Shown here: positions 8,094-15,386 of the stretch, piece after piece | How positions within the stretch are numbered: the stretch's first letter is position 1 | Layout: each line of letters starts with the position of its first letter | From: an uncultured Clostridium sp. | Lineage (GTDB): Bacteria > Bacillota > Clostridia > TANB77 > CAG-508 | Assembly: GCA_900553695.1 (NCBI GenBank) | Contig: USEM01000018.1 | Span: 1 to 23,931 of the forward strand | DNA length: 23,931 nt | Direction: 5' to 3' | The notes under the pieces: model-generated | Database searches by the model: none | What the model was told of the DNA's origin: nothing | What the model saw: the letters and a program-made list of their open reading frames with translations, nothing else | Made by a program: the position numbers and the translations under genes

Positions 8094-8169
8094 TGGGGTG
8101 TCGCCAAGTGGTAAGGCATCGGACTCTGACTCCGACATTCCGTAGGTTCGAATCCTACCACCCCAGCCA
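8094..8169 (+). tRNA. tRNA-Gln, anticodon CTG, CCA encoded
   Basis: A full cloverleaf folds by eye. Acceptor arms TGGGGTG (8094-8100) and CACCCCA (8159-8165) pair at all seven positions. The D arm is GCC...GGC. The anticodon stem TCGGA/TCCGA encloses loop CTCTGAC with anticodon CTG at 8126-8128, which reads CAG (Gln). The T arm GTAGG/CCTAC holds TTCGAAT. Discriminator G is followed by an encoded CCA (8167-8169). No clear promoter fits the 46 bases after eno, so it is probably transcribed as the tail of the glycolytic operon or from an unrecognised promoter. Confidence 0.96.
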
Positions 8170-8236
8170 GAAAAATACTACGAATATAACTATATTTAAG
8201 TATTTAATATTAATAATGTACAATGAGGGGAAAGAC

Positions 8237-9568
8237 ATGAAGTATAAAATACTAGAGCTTACTAAAGATAATGAGAGAAGCTACTTAGAACAAGTAGCAA
8301 ACCTAGAACAAGTGGTTTTAGCAAATATGGAAGAAAGGGGACAAAAAGGGCAATTATTCCCAACAGGAGCAGAAGATATTTCTACATATATTCATTCAAA
8401 GGAAAACACAGTCTTAGTTGCAGTTGATGAACAAGGTAATGTAATAGCTGCAACATACATAACACAGGGGCAAAATGCATTTATATATAACGACATAACA
8501 AAATATTTTAAATATGGAGATAAATATGATGAGTATGTTAAAGGCTTATATCCAAGTGAACTAGAATATAAAAGAGATATGCTTGAAACATACCAAATAA
8601 AAATAGAAGCATATAAATATGCAAAAGAAAAAGTGCTCAGAGAATTTCCACAATATGGTGGAGATATAATGGCTTTTTTAGAGCACGAATTACAAGAACC
8701 TAATAATGGCTTTCATGAAAAAAGTAAATTAAGAGAAAAACTAAATTCATGTATGTCTGAATATATTCAAAAAATGGAATCTGCAAAACCAGGCGTAAGT
8801 GAGATGTATCAAAGGTTTTATTGGTTTACGGCAGACAAAATTTCTAAAGAATTTGGAAAAGAAAATGTAAAACCAAACAGCATAGATGCAAAAGAATTAG
8901 AAACATTTTTAAGTGAAGAAGAAAGAGAGTATCAAAAAATACTTGAAAGTGGACCATTAGTTATTCATGAGAGACCAAATTTTGATATAGAAAAATACTA
9001 TACATCTACATCATCAAATGCTATAGAATTGGATACATATATAACAGACCCAAGAGACAGGAAATCTGGACTTGCGAGAATTTTACTACTAGAGGGTATA
9101 GATAAACATATGAAAGAATTCTTTGTAAAACCAGAGAATCAGGAAATTTTCCTATGCTCAACTTTACATAGAGATAATTTATCATCAAAATATGTTTCAG
9201 AATTTTTTGGACTAACAGATAGTTTATATGTAAAAAGAAGAGATGGAATTAATAGAGAAGTTCACATTTGCAAAATAGGTAGAGATGAATATGAAAACTA
9301 TTTAAATCATATGAGAAAAAGAGTAGCAGTTTTATATGGATATAATCCAAATGGAATTTCTATTTCAAGAGAAGATAGATTAAATGTTCTTATGGAACAA
9401 TTACAATATGAAGAAGGAGAAATAAACAGATTACAAAGCGTTGCACCAAACAACCAAAGATATAATGGTCACATTGATTTTGCTCAAAGAAAAATAGACA
9501 AAGTGGCATCACTTAAGAAAAAAGTAGAGGAACTACAAGAAACAAAGAAAGAGGAGGGCGAAAGATAA
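8237..9568 (+). CDS. GNAT-like acyltransferase with a large internal insertion
   Basis: The 443-residue protein looks like a GNAT-fold protein split by a long insertion. Residues about 57-77 form the early beta hairpin (TVLVAVDEQGNVIAATYI). Residues 265-290 contain DPRDRKSGLARILLLEGID, which fits the acyl-CoA-binding motif A (R..G.A followed by a helix). Residues 303-325 (IFLCSTLHRDNLSSKYVSEF) fit the late strand-helix pair. Between them lies a roughly 185-residue, mostly helical charged segment (80-262). A coiled-coil-like tail rich in Lys and Glu ends the protein. The start is set by GAGGGG at 8225-8230, 6 bases before the ATG; an upstream in-frame ATG at 8093 falls at the tRNA boundary. 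Substrate unknown. It is directly coupled to the M23 peptidase gene (TAAATG). Confidence 0.65.
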   Translation: MKYKILELTKDNERSYLEQVANLEQVVLANMEERGQKGQLFPTGAEDISTYIHSKENTVLVAVDEQGNVIAATYITQGQNAFIYNDITKYFKYGDKYDEYVKGLYPSELEYKRDMLETYQIKIEAYKYAKEKVLREFPQYGGDIMAFLEHELQEPNNGFHEKSKLREKLNSCMSEYIQKMESAKPGVSEMYQRFYWFTADKISKEFGKENVKPNSIDAKELETFLSEEEREYQKILESGPLVIHERPNFDIEKYYTSTSSNAIELDTYITDPRDRKSGLARILLLEGIDKHMKEFFVKPENQEIFLCSTLHRDNLSSKYVSEFFGLTDSLYVKRRDGINREVHICKIGRDEYENYLNHMRKRVAVLYGYNPNGISISREDRLNVLMEQLQYEEGEINRLQSVAPNNQRYNGHIDFAQRKIDKVASLKKKVEELQETKKEEGER

Positions 9569-10165
9569 ATGAACAAAGAATACTCATGGCCAATAGAGCC
9601 AAAATATAAAGTAACAGAACATGATAAATATGGAATTAGAAAAAACCACTATGTACTTTTTAAAGAAAGAGCACATTCAGGGTTTGATATTACAGCAGAT
9701 ATAGGAACAGAAGTACACCCAATTACAACTGGTAAAGTATTACTTGCCGAGTTTGATGGGACAACAACAGAAGGAATAGATGCATTTAATGATGGCTACG
9801 GAAATAAAGTAGAGATTTTAAATGATGATGGCAGAAGAGTAGTATATGGACATTTAAGAGAAATATATGTAAAACCAGGAGATACAGTTAAAACAGAAAC
9901 TGTAATAGGAATAACTGGATGCAGTGGTGGATCTAGAGTTCCACATTTACATTTGGAAATAAGAAAAGAAAATACGGAAAATACAGGGTTGGATTATACA
10001 ATAGACCCTTTAACAGTTCTTCCAGAAAAGCATTTGGAAGAATTAACCGAAGAATTCAAACAAGAGCCATATGCTAGTCTTTGGAAAAAGATGGCATCAT
10101 CTAATCCTTGGAGTTTTGTTGAGGAAGACATACCATATAGAGAGGATAAAAACTATATAAGATAG
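9569..10165 (+). CDS. M23-family (LytM-like) metallopeptidase without signal peptide
   Basis: M23 peptidases are zinc enzymes that normally cut peptidoglycan cross-bridges outside the cell. The 198-residue protein has the complete metal/active-site set: His36 and Asp40 in HSGFD, His95 in YGHL, and His126/His128 in PHLHLE. The core runs from HSGFD to PHLHLE, with the KPGDTVK turn typical of the fold. It has no signal peptide, transmembrane helix or lipobox, and the ATG directly abuts the preceding stop with GAGGAGGG at 9551-9558, so a missing N-terminal exon is unlikely. It therefore appears cytoplasmic, or exported by an unusual route or in spores. It is probably co-translated with the GNAT-like protein. 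Confidence 0.88.
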   Translation: MNKEYSWPIEPKYKVTEHDKYGIRKNHYVLFKERAHSGFDITADIGTEVHPITTGKVLLAEFDGTTTEGIDAFNDGYGNKVEILNDDGRRVVYGHLREIYVKPGDTVKTETVIGITGCSGGSRVPHLHLEIRKENTENTGLDYTIDPLTVLPEKHLEELTEEFKQEPYASLWKKMASSNPWSFVEEDIPYREDKNYIR

Positions 10166-10187
10166 AAGTATTAAAATAAGCAAAAAT

Positions 10188-10240
10188 TTGACATTTTTCG
10201 ACAAAATTGGTATAATATATGCGTATAGCCAGTGGCTATA
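10188..10240 (+). promoter_or_regulatory. Consensus sigma-A promoter plus hairpin at the transcript start
   Basis: TTGACA (10188-10193), 17 bases and TATAAT (10211-10216) are a perfect housekeeping promoter. TATAGCC (10224-10230) and GGCTATA (10234-10240) form a 7-bp hairpin with an AGT loop right at the expected start site. It could be a 5' stabilising stem or an operator. Confidence 0.85.
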
Positions 10241-10267
10241 ACTTATTAAAAGGAGTAGACTTGTAGT

Positions 10268-10567
10268 ATGGGAAAAACTTTCACAGCAATCGGAATTGTA
10301 CAGGAGGTAAACGTTGAAGGTGACGAGGCTGTAATCATTGCCTATGATACCCGGGCATCCAAGATGAGAGCCATCAGGATCCTGAAGAAGGACTTTGACA
10401 AATACTTCATAGGAAACCTAGCAGATGGTGCAAAGTTGGAGATGGTTATCAGTCAGAAGACTGATGAGGTTGAGAGAATCAACCAGATCGTCAGAAACTG
10501 GATATCCACGATCAAAGGCAAAGCAGACTTTTCGACGGAATATAACTACCGTCACGATTATGCATAA
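10268..10567 (+). CDS. Unknown 99-residue protein with atypical codon use
   Basis: I do not recognise the family. The product is soluble, with beta-strand-like alternation in residues 1-60 (TAIGIVQEV, AVIIAYDT, AKLEMVIS) and a helical segment near 67-84, so a small OB-like or barrel fold is possible but unproven. AGGAG lies 12 bases before the ATG, a long spacing; no better in-frame start is visible. Codon use differs sharply from the flanks: it favours AAG, GAG, ATC, CTG, AGG and one CGG where neighbours use AAA, GAA, ATA and AGA. It has its own perfect promoter and terminator, so it is a self-contained monocistronic unit. This suggests horizontal acquisition. Confidence 0.75.
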   Translation: MGKTFTAIGIVQEVNVEGDEAVIIAYDTRASKMRAIRILKKDFDKYFIGNLADGAKLEMVISQKTDEVERINQIVRNWISTIKGKADFSTEYNYRHDYA

Positions 10568-10577
10568 TTAAACTCCA

Positions 10578-10620
10578 CTTGGGAGCTCTGTTACATACAG
10601 GGCTCCTAAGTTTTATATTT
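10578..10620 (+). terminator. Intrinsic terminator
   Basis: CTTGGGAGCTCTGT (10578-10591) pairs with ACAGGGCTCCTAAG (10597-10610), 14 pairs including G-T wobbles, loop TACAT, followed by a T-rich tail at 10611-10620. Confidence 0.85.
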
Positions 10621-10644
10621 TAAATATAATTTCTTAAATTTATA

Positions 10645-10673
10645 TTGCAAAAAAAAAGTCTTAATGTTATAAT
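10645..10673 (+). promoter_or_regulatory. Promoter of class I aldolase gene
   Basis: TTGCAA (10645-10650), 17 bases and TATAAT (10668-10673). The -10 is perfect and the -35 matches at four of six positions. Start would be near 10680, about 30 bases before the gene. Confidence 0.65.
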
Positions 10674-10710
10674 TCATATGAAAATAGAGAAAATATATAA
10701 AAGGTAGGTA

Positions 10711-11604
10711 ATGAAAATGAATAATGAAATGTATGAAATTATGAAAAATAAGCTAGGTTTTATAGCTGCACTAGACCAAAGTGGTGGAAGTAGTAGCAAA
10801 ACTTTAAAAGCATATGGAATTGAAGAAAGTGAATACAACTCAGAAGAAGAAATGTTTAACTTAATACATGAAATGAGAAAAAGAGTATTTACAAGCAAAT
10901 CATTTACAAATGAACATATAATAGGTGCAATTTTATTTGAAAAAACAATGCTTTCAAAAGTAAACGATGAATTTACAGCAGACTATTTATGGAATGAAAA
11001 GAAAATAGTTTCTTTCTTAAAAGTTGATAAAGGACTAGCAGAAGAAACAAATGGAGTAAAATTAATGAAAGAAATTCCAAACTTAGCAGAAGAATTACAA
11101 GAGGCTAGAGAGAAAAATGTATTTGGAACAAAGATGAGATCAGTAATATATGAAGCAAACGAAGAAGGAATAAAAGCTGTAGTTGCACAACAATTTGAAT
11201 TTGCAAAAATTATATGTGACGCAGGCTTAGTTCCAATCATAGAACCAGAAGTTGATATTCATGCTCCAGAAAAAGAAAAATGTGAAGAAATACTAAAAGC
11301 TGAAGTAAAAGCACAATTAGATAAATGGAACCAAAACGATAAAATCATGTTTAAGTTTACAATACCAACAGTTGCAAATCACTATTTAGATTTATATGAC
11401 TATGAATGTGTTGTAAGAATAGTAGCTTTATCAGGTGGTTACGACATAGAAGAAGCTGTTACATTGCTTGCACAAAACAATAAAATGATAGCAAGCTTTT
11501 CAAGAGCATTATTACAAAACTTAAATGTACACCAAACACAAGAAGAATTTGATGAAAAATTAAATGATGTAATAGTAAAAATATATAATGCATCAATAAC
11601 TTAA
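10711..11604 (+). CDS. fda: Fructose-bisphosphate aldolase, class I
   Basis: Cleaves fructose 1,6-bisphosphate to the two triose phosphates by a Schiff-base mechanism without metal. The 297-residue protein matches the short bacterial class I aldolases of the Staphylococcus Fda type: GFIAALDQSGGSSSKTLKAYG near the N-terminus, the KVDKG segment, VPIIEPEVDIH, MFKFTIP with the expected Schiff-base Lys, and a C-terminal SGGYDIEEA phosphate loop followed by IASFSRALLQNL. Two starts are possible: ATG 10711 with AAGG 6 bases before it, or ATG 10717 with AGG 8 bases before it; homologues fit either. It is monocistronic and unlinked to the gap operon, yet supplies its substrate. Codon use is native. 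Confidence 0.95.
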   Translation: MKMNNEMYEIMKNKLGFIAALDQSGGSSSKTLKAYGIEESEYNSEEEMFNLIHEMRKRVFTSKSFTNEHIIGAILFEKTMLSKVNDEFTADYLWNEKKIVSFLKVDKGLAEETNGVKLMKEIPNLAEELQEAREKNVFGTKMRSVIYEANEEGIKAVVAQQFEFAKIICDAGLVPIIEPEVDIHAPEKEKCEEILKAEVKAQLDKWNQNDKIMFKFTIPTVANHYLDLYDYECVVRIVALSGGYDIEEAVTLLAQNNKMIASFSRALLQNLNVHQTQEEFDEKLNDVIVKIYNASIT

Positions 11605-11627
11605 ATACCTCAGAGACATGCCAAAAC

Positions 11628-11656
11628 TTTACAAATAAGCAAAATTAGTGTATAAT
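11628..11656 (+). promoter_or_regulatory. Promoter of the small membrane-protein gene, abutting the aldolase terminator
   Basis: TTTACA (11628-11633), 17 bases and TATAAT (11651-11656), a near-perfect sigma-A promoter. The start near 11662 falls inside the left arm of the hairpin at 11657-11690, so promoter and upstream terminator are physically merged. Confidence 0.7.
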
Positions 11657-11696
11657 GAAACTAATATGAGTTGTATCTCGTATTAGTTTCTTTTTT
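11657..11696 (+). terminator. Intrinsic terminator after the aldolase gene
   Basis: GAAACTAATATGAG (11657-11670) pairs with CTCGTATTAGTTTC (11677-11690), 14 pairs with one T-G wobble, loop TTGTAT, followed by TTTTTT (11691-11696). A transcript from the 11651 promoter would keep only about eight of the pairs, so it would face a weaker terminator. Confidence 0.8.
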
Positions 11697-11738
11697 CACT
11701 AATTAGTGAGAGGAGTATCCTCAAAACTTTTTGGTTTT
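11697..11738 (+). promoter_or_regulatory. Structured leader upstream of the small membrane-protein gene
   Basis: Three small dyads follow in series: the perfect palindrome CACTAATTAGTG (11697-11708), GAGGA-GTA-TCCTC (11710-11722), and AAAAC/GTTTT (11723-11727 and 11734-11738). With the hairpin before them they give a leader of about 120 bases. I cannot match it to a known riboswitch class. Confidence 0.35.
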
Positions 11739-11783
11739 ACATAAATATAAATTCATCAATAAAAGATTTAGGAGGAAAAGAAA

Positions 11784-12086
11784 ATGGACATTTACAGAAT
11801 GAATGAGATTTGTTTTATACTTTATGGAGTGATGATTATTTTAATCATCTGGAATTACAAAAAGACATCTACTTTATCCTTATTGGTAAACATGTTTTCA
11901 GCAATTGGCCTTATTTTCTACCAGTACTTCATTTTGAAACAGCAGGTAAGTGTTGGAGCAAACTATGTATCAATAATTGCAATACTTGTTGGCTGTGGTG
12001 GAATGATGATTTATGTAATTGTGAATACAGTAGTGTACTATATTCTTGCAATTAAAAGAAAAAATGTCCACACTAAGAGCAACTAG
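11784..12086 (+). CDS. Small integral membrane protein, unknown function
   Basis: The 100-residue protein is mostly hydrophobic, with about three membrane helices (residues about 8-24, 31-51 and 60-90) and a short basic C-terminal tail (KRKNVHTK) that should lie in the cytoplasm. AGGAGG at 11771-11776 lies 7 bases before the ATG. A second frame overlaps it from 11810 but has no ribosome binding site and an odd composition, so I discount that. No catalytic motif is visible. It is monocistronic, with a promoter at 11628 and a terminator whose left arm contains its stop codon. Function cannot be inferred. Confidence 0.75.
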   Translation: MDIYRMNEICFILYGVMIILIIWNYKKTSTLSLLVNMFSAIGLIFYQYFILKQQVSVGANYVSIIAILVGCGGMMIYVIVNTVVYYILAIKRKNVHTKSN

Positions 12087-12110
12087 CCTTTAGGCTAGTG
12101 CTCTTTTTTA
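12075..12110 (+). terminator. Intrinsic terminator overlapping the stop codon
   Basis: AAGAGC and ACTAGCC (12075-12088, one bulged A) pair with GGCTAGT and GCTCTT (12093-12105) around a TTTA loop, followed by a T run. Confidence 0.85.
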
Positions 12111-12176
12111 AGTGTATTTTAATATAGAGATAGTATAATACCATGTTGGAAAATAATATAAAAATGACATAAAAGC

Positions 12177-12205
12177 TTAAAAAACGACAAAAAATGTGCT
12201 ATAAT
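12177..12205 (+). promoter_or_regulatory. Promoter of the activase gene
   Basis: TTAAAA (12177-12182), 17 bases and TATAAT (12200-12205); the -10 is perfect and the -35 has four of six matches. Start would be near 12212, about 29 bases before the ATG at 12241. Confidence 0.6.
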
Positions 12206-12240
12206 ATTTAACAGCTTTAAAAGTTAGAAAGAGGATGAAA

Positions 12241-15200
12241 ATGAAAGAAGTAATACATGTAGGTATAGATGTTGGTTCAACAACAGTTAAAGTTGTTGTA
12301 ATGAATGAGAAACAAGAAGTACTTTATACAACATATAAAAGACACTTTTCAGACACAAAGAATACAGTATGCAACTGTTTGGAAGAATTAGCAGATACAT
12401 TTCAAAATTATGACATGACAATTGCATTAACAGGTTCTGGTGCATTATCAGTATCAGAATTTTTAAGTCTACCATTTATTCAAGAAGTTGTTGCTTGTAA
12501 AAGAACTGTTGAAAAGTATATACCACAAACAGATGTAGTAATAGAACTTGGTGGAGAAGATGCAAAAATTATATATTTTGGTAGATCAATTGAACAAAGA
12601 ATGAACGGAACATGTGCAGGTGGAACAGGTGCTTTCTTAGATCAAATGGCGACATTACTTAATACAACAACACCAGGTTTAAATGAACTTGCCAAAAACT
12701 ACAATACAATTTACCCAATAGCTTCAAGATGTGGAGTTTTTGCAAAAACAGATATACAGCCATTATTAAATGAAGGAGCAGCAAAAGAAGATATTGCAGC
12801 ATCTATATTCCAAGCAGTAGTTAATCAAACAATATCAGGCTTAGCTTGTGGAAGACCAATAAGAGGCAAAGTAGCATTCTTAGGAGGACCACTTAGTTAT
12901 TTATCAGAACTTAGAAAAAGATTTATAGAAACACTAGAACTAAAACCAGATGAGATAATCATTCCAGAAGATGCACATCTTTTGGTAGCCAAAGGTGCAA
13001 CTTTAGATTCCATGAATTATAAACCAATATCAATAGAAAAACTAAAAAGTAAAATAGAGCTTTTAAAAAATTATCACGACACAACAAAAGATTCTTTAAA
13101 ACCACTATTTACAATAGAAAATGAATATAAAGAGTTTAAAGAAAGACACAGCAAACATACTGTACCAAAAAGAGATTTAGCAAAATTTAATGGAAACTGT
13201 TTCCTAGGAATTGATGCAGGTTCAACAACAAGTAAAATAGCATTAATAGATGTTGAGGGGAATTTACTATATTCTGCATACAAAAACAATGAAGGAAAAC
13301 CTTTGCAAACAGTAATTAGCATGCTAAAGGATTTATATAGTGTATTACCTAAAAAGGCTATTATAAGATATGCAGGTTCAACAGGATATGGTGAAAAGTT
13401 AATGCAAACTGCTTTAAGTCTAGAGATGGGGGAAATAGAGACAATTGCCCACTATACAGCAGCAAAAAAATTCATGCCAAACGCTACAAGTATTGTAGAT
13501 ATTGGTGGACAAGATATGAAATACATAAAAATAAAAAATGGTGCTATAGATAATATAATGCTAAATGAAGCGTGCTCATCAGGTTGTGGTTCATTTATAG
13601 AAACATTTGCAAAGAGTTTAAATTTGAAAATAGATGAATTTGTAGAAGAAGCAATAAAATCAAATAGACCAGTAGACTTAGGTTCAAGATGTACAGTATT
13701 TATGAATTCAAAAATAAAACAAGCTCAAAAAGAAGGATATAAAGTAGGAGACATATCAGCAGGACTTTCATATTCAGTTATAAAAAATGCAATACAAAAA
13801 GTTATGAAAATAAGAGATGTTGAAACTTTAGGAGATTCAATAGTTGTACAAGGTGGAACTTTCTATAATGATGCTGTTTTAAGAGCATTTGAACTTATAG
13901 TTGGAAAAGAAGTTATAAGACCAGACATAGCAGGGCTTATGGGAGCATACGGCATTGCTGTTCTTGCAAAGGAAGAATTCGATACCAAAAAAGATAAAGA
14001 CTATGTATCACAAATTATTAATAATGAGGAACTAGACAATTTAAAAGTTACAGTAGTACATACAAGATGCCATGGTTGTGAAAATAAATGCTTACTTACA
14101 ATAAATGAATTTTCAACAGGCAAAAGATTTATAACAGGTAATAGATGCGAAAGAGGAGCTGGAATAGAAAATAGTAAAACTCAATTACCAAATATATATA
14201 AATATAAATACCAAAGACTATTTGGATATAAATCATTAGCTGAGGAAGATGCAAAACGTGGAACAATTGGAATACCTAGAGTTTTAAATATATATGAAGA
14301 TTATCCATTTTGGTTTACTCTATTTACAAACTTAGGTTTTAGAGTAGTTTTATCAGAAAAAAGTGATAGAAAAACTTACGAAAAAGGAATGGAATCAATG
14401 CCTTCAGAATCAGTTTGTTATCCAGCAAAACTAAGCCATGGGCACATCATAAGTTTAATAAATCAAGGAATAAAAACAATATTTTATCCATGCATGATGT
14501 ATTCAAGGCAAGAAGATAAAGAAGCAAATAACAAATATAACTGCCCAATAGTTATATCATATTCAGAAGTGTTGAAAAACAATGTAGAAGAACTAAATAC
14601 TCAAGGTGTAAAGTTTATCAATCCTTTCCTACCATTTGATAAACAAGGTTTAGTAAAAAGACTTTATGAGTTAGAAGATTTTAAAGAATATGGATTTACA
14701 AAAAAAGAACTAAAAGAAGCAGTTCAAAAGGCAGAAGAAGAATATCAAAGATATAAAGCAGATATAAGACAAAAAGGCGAAGAAACCATAAAATATATTA
14801 AGGAAAATAACCTAAAAGGAATAGTTCTATCTGGTAGACCATATCATATAGATCCAGAAATAAACCATGGAATAGATACTATGATAACATCTTTGGGACT
14901 ATGTGTTTTATCAGAAGATAGTATTGCACATTTATCAACAGTAGAAAGACCTATAAGGGTTGTTGACCAATGGGTATTTCATTCAAGGCTATATAGAGCA
15001 GCAGATGTTGTTGGAAGAAATGATAACTTAGAATTAGTACAATTAAATTCTTTCGGTTGTGGTGTAGATGCAGTAACAACAGACCAAGTTGAAGAAATTC
15101 TTTCAAGCTTTGGTAAGATGTACACTTTAATAAAAATAGATGAGGTAAACAACTTAGGAGCTATAAGAATTAGAATTCGTTCATTAATTGCAAGTATGAA

Positions 15201-15243
15201 TAAAAGAAAAGTAGTACAAGAAAAATGCTCACGGAGATTATGA
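12241..15243 (+). CDS. 2-hydroxyacyl-CoA dehydratase activase-type protein, N-terminal part (frame ends early)
   Basis: This is the first 1,000 residues of a large BadF/HgdC-type protein. Such activases use ATP and a 4Fe-4S cluster to inject an electron into 2-hydroxyacyl-CoA dehydratases. Two ASKHA ATPase domains are visible: one starting IDVGSTTVKVVV, with GGEDAK, NGTCAGGTGAF and SRCGVF (cluster Cys), and a second with IDAGSTTSKIAL, GGQDMKYIK, EACSSGCGSF and SRCTVF. A Cys-rich segment (CHGCENKCLL, then GNRCERG) follows, then a DUF2229-type region (IGIPRVLNIYEDYPFW, ESVCYPAKLSHGH). GAGG at 12231-12234 selects the ATG at 12241 over that at 12235. The frame ends at TGA 15241, but homology continues in the +1 frame. 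The whole gene would encode about 1,436 residues, the usual family size. Confidence 0.9.
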   Translation: MKEVIHVGIDVGSTTVKVVVMNEKQEVLYTTYKRHFSDTKNTVCNCLEELADTFQNYDMTIALTGSGALSVSEFLSLPFIQEVVACKRTVEKYIPQTDVVIELGGEDAKIIYFGRSIEQRMNGTCAGGTGAFLDQMATLLNTTTPGLNELAKNYNTIYPIASRCGVFAKTDIQPLLNEGAAKEDIAASIFQAVVNQTISGLACGRPIRGKVAFLGGPLSYLSELRKRFIETLELKPDEIIIPEDAHLLVAKGATLDSMNYKPISIEKLKSKIELLKNYHDTTKDSLKPLFTIENEYKEFKERHSKHTVPKRDLAKFNGNCFLGIDAGSTTSKIALIDVEGNLLYSAYKNNEGKPLQTVISMLKDLYSVLPKKAIIRYAGSTGYGEKLMQTALSLEMGEIETIAHYTAAKKFMPNATSIVDIGGQDMKYIKIKNGAIDNIMLNEACSSGCGSFIETFAKSLNLKIDEFVEEAIKSNRPVDLGSRCTVFMNSKIKQAQKEGYKVGDISAGLSYSVIKNAIQKVMKIRDVETLGDSIVVQGGTFYNDAVLRAFELIVGKEVIRPDIAGLMGAYGIAVLAKEEFDTKKDKDYVSQIINNEELDNLKVTVVHTRCHGCENKCLLTINEFSTGKRFITGNRCERGAGIENSKTQLPNIYKYKYQRLFGYKSLAEEDAKRGTIGIPRVLNIYEDYPFWFTLFTNLGFRVVLSEKSDRKTYEKGMESMPSESVCYPAKLSHGHIISLINQGIKTIFYPCMMYSRQEDKEANNKYNCPIVISYSEVLKNNVEELNTQGVKFINPFLPFDKQGLVKRLYELEDFKEYGFTKKELKEAVQKAEEEYQRYKADIRQKGEETIKYIKENNLKGIVLSGRPYHIDPEINHGIDTMITSLGLCVLSEDSIAHLSTVERPIRVVDQWVFHSRLYRAADVVGRNDNLELVQLNSFGCGVDAVTTDQVEEILSSFGKMYTLIKIDEVNNLGAIRIRIRSLIASMNKRKVVQEKCSRRL

Positions 15244-15385
15244 AATACAGAAAGTAGAATTCACAAAAGAAATGAAAAATGATTATACAATACTTGTGCC
15301 ACAAATGTCTCCAGTACACTTTGAAATGTTTGAAGCTGTTTTAAAATCTGAAGGATATAAAGTAAAACTTTTAAGAGACTGCACT
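15233..15385 (+). pseudogene. Middle segment of the activase-type protein, in the +1 frame
   Basis: These 51 codons read GDYEIQKVEFTKEMK, then TILVPQMSPVHFEMF and SEGYKVKLLRDC. The second block matches the conserved (A/V)PQMSP.HF element that directly follows the DUF2229 region in this family. The segment has no start codon or ribosome binding site of its own; it joins the preceding part only by a +1 shift between 15213 and 15241. It ends at TGA 15398-15400 unless a second +1 shift occurs between 15375 and 15397. I mark it as broken because a normal ribosome would not translate it; recoding or sequence error are the alternatives. Confidence 0.75.
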
Positions 15386-15386
15386 C

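Noticed and set aside
8094..8169. tRNA-Gln 3' end as an attachment site of an integrated island
   Set aside because: No integrase and no repeat of the tRNA 3' end found downstream in the window.
8093..8236. An N-terminal extension of the GNAT-like protein starting at ATG 8093
   Set aside because: It would translate the tRNA-Gln sequence; a good ribosome binding site and ATG exist at 8225-8239.
11810..12055. A second coding frame overlapping the small membrane-protein gene
   Set aside because: No ribosome binding site, a Trp/Cys-rich composition typical of out-of-frame reading, and the other frame has AGGAGG and clear membrane helices.
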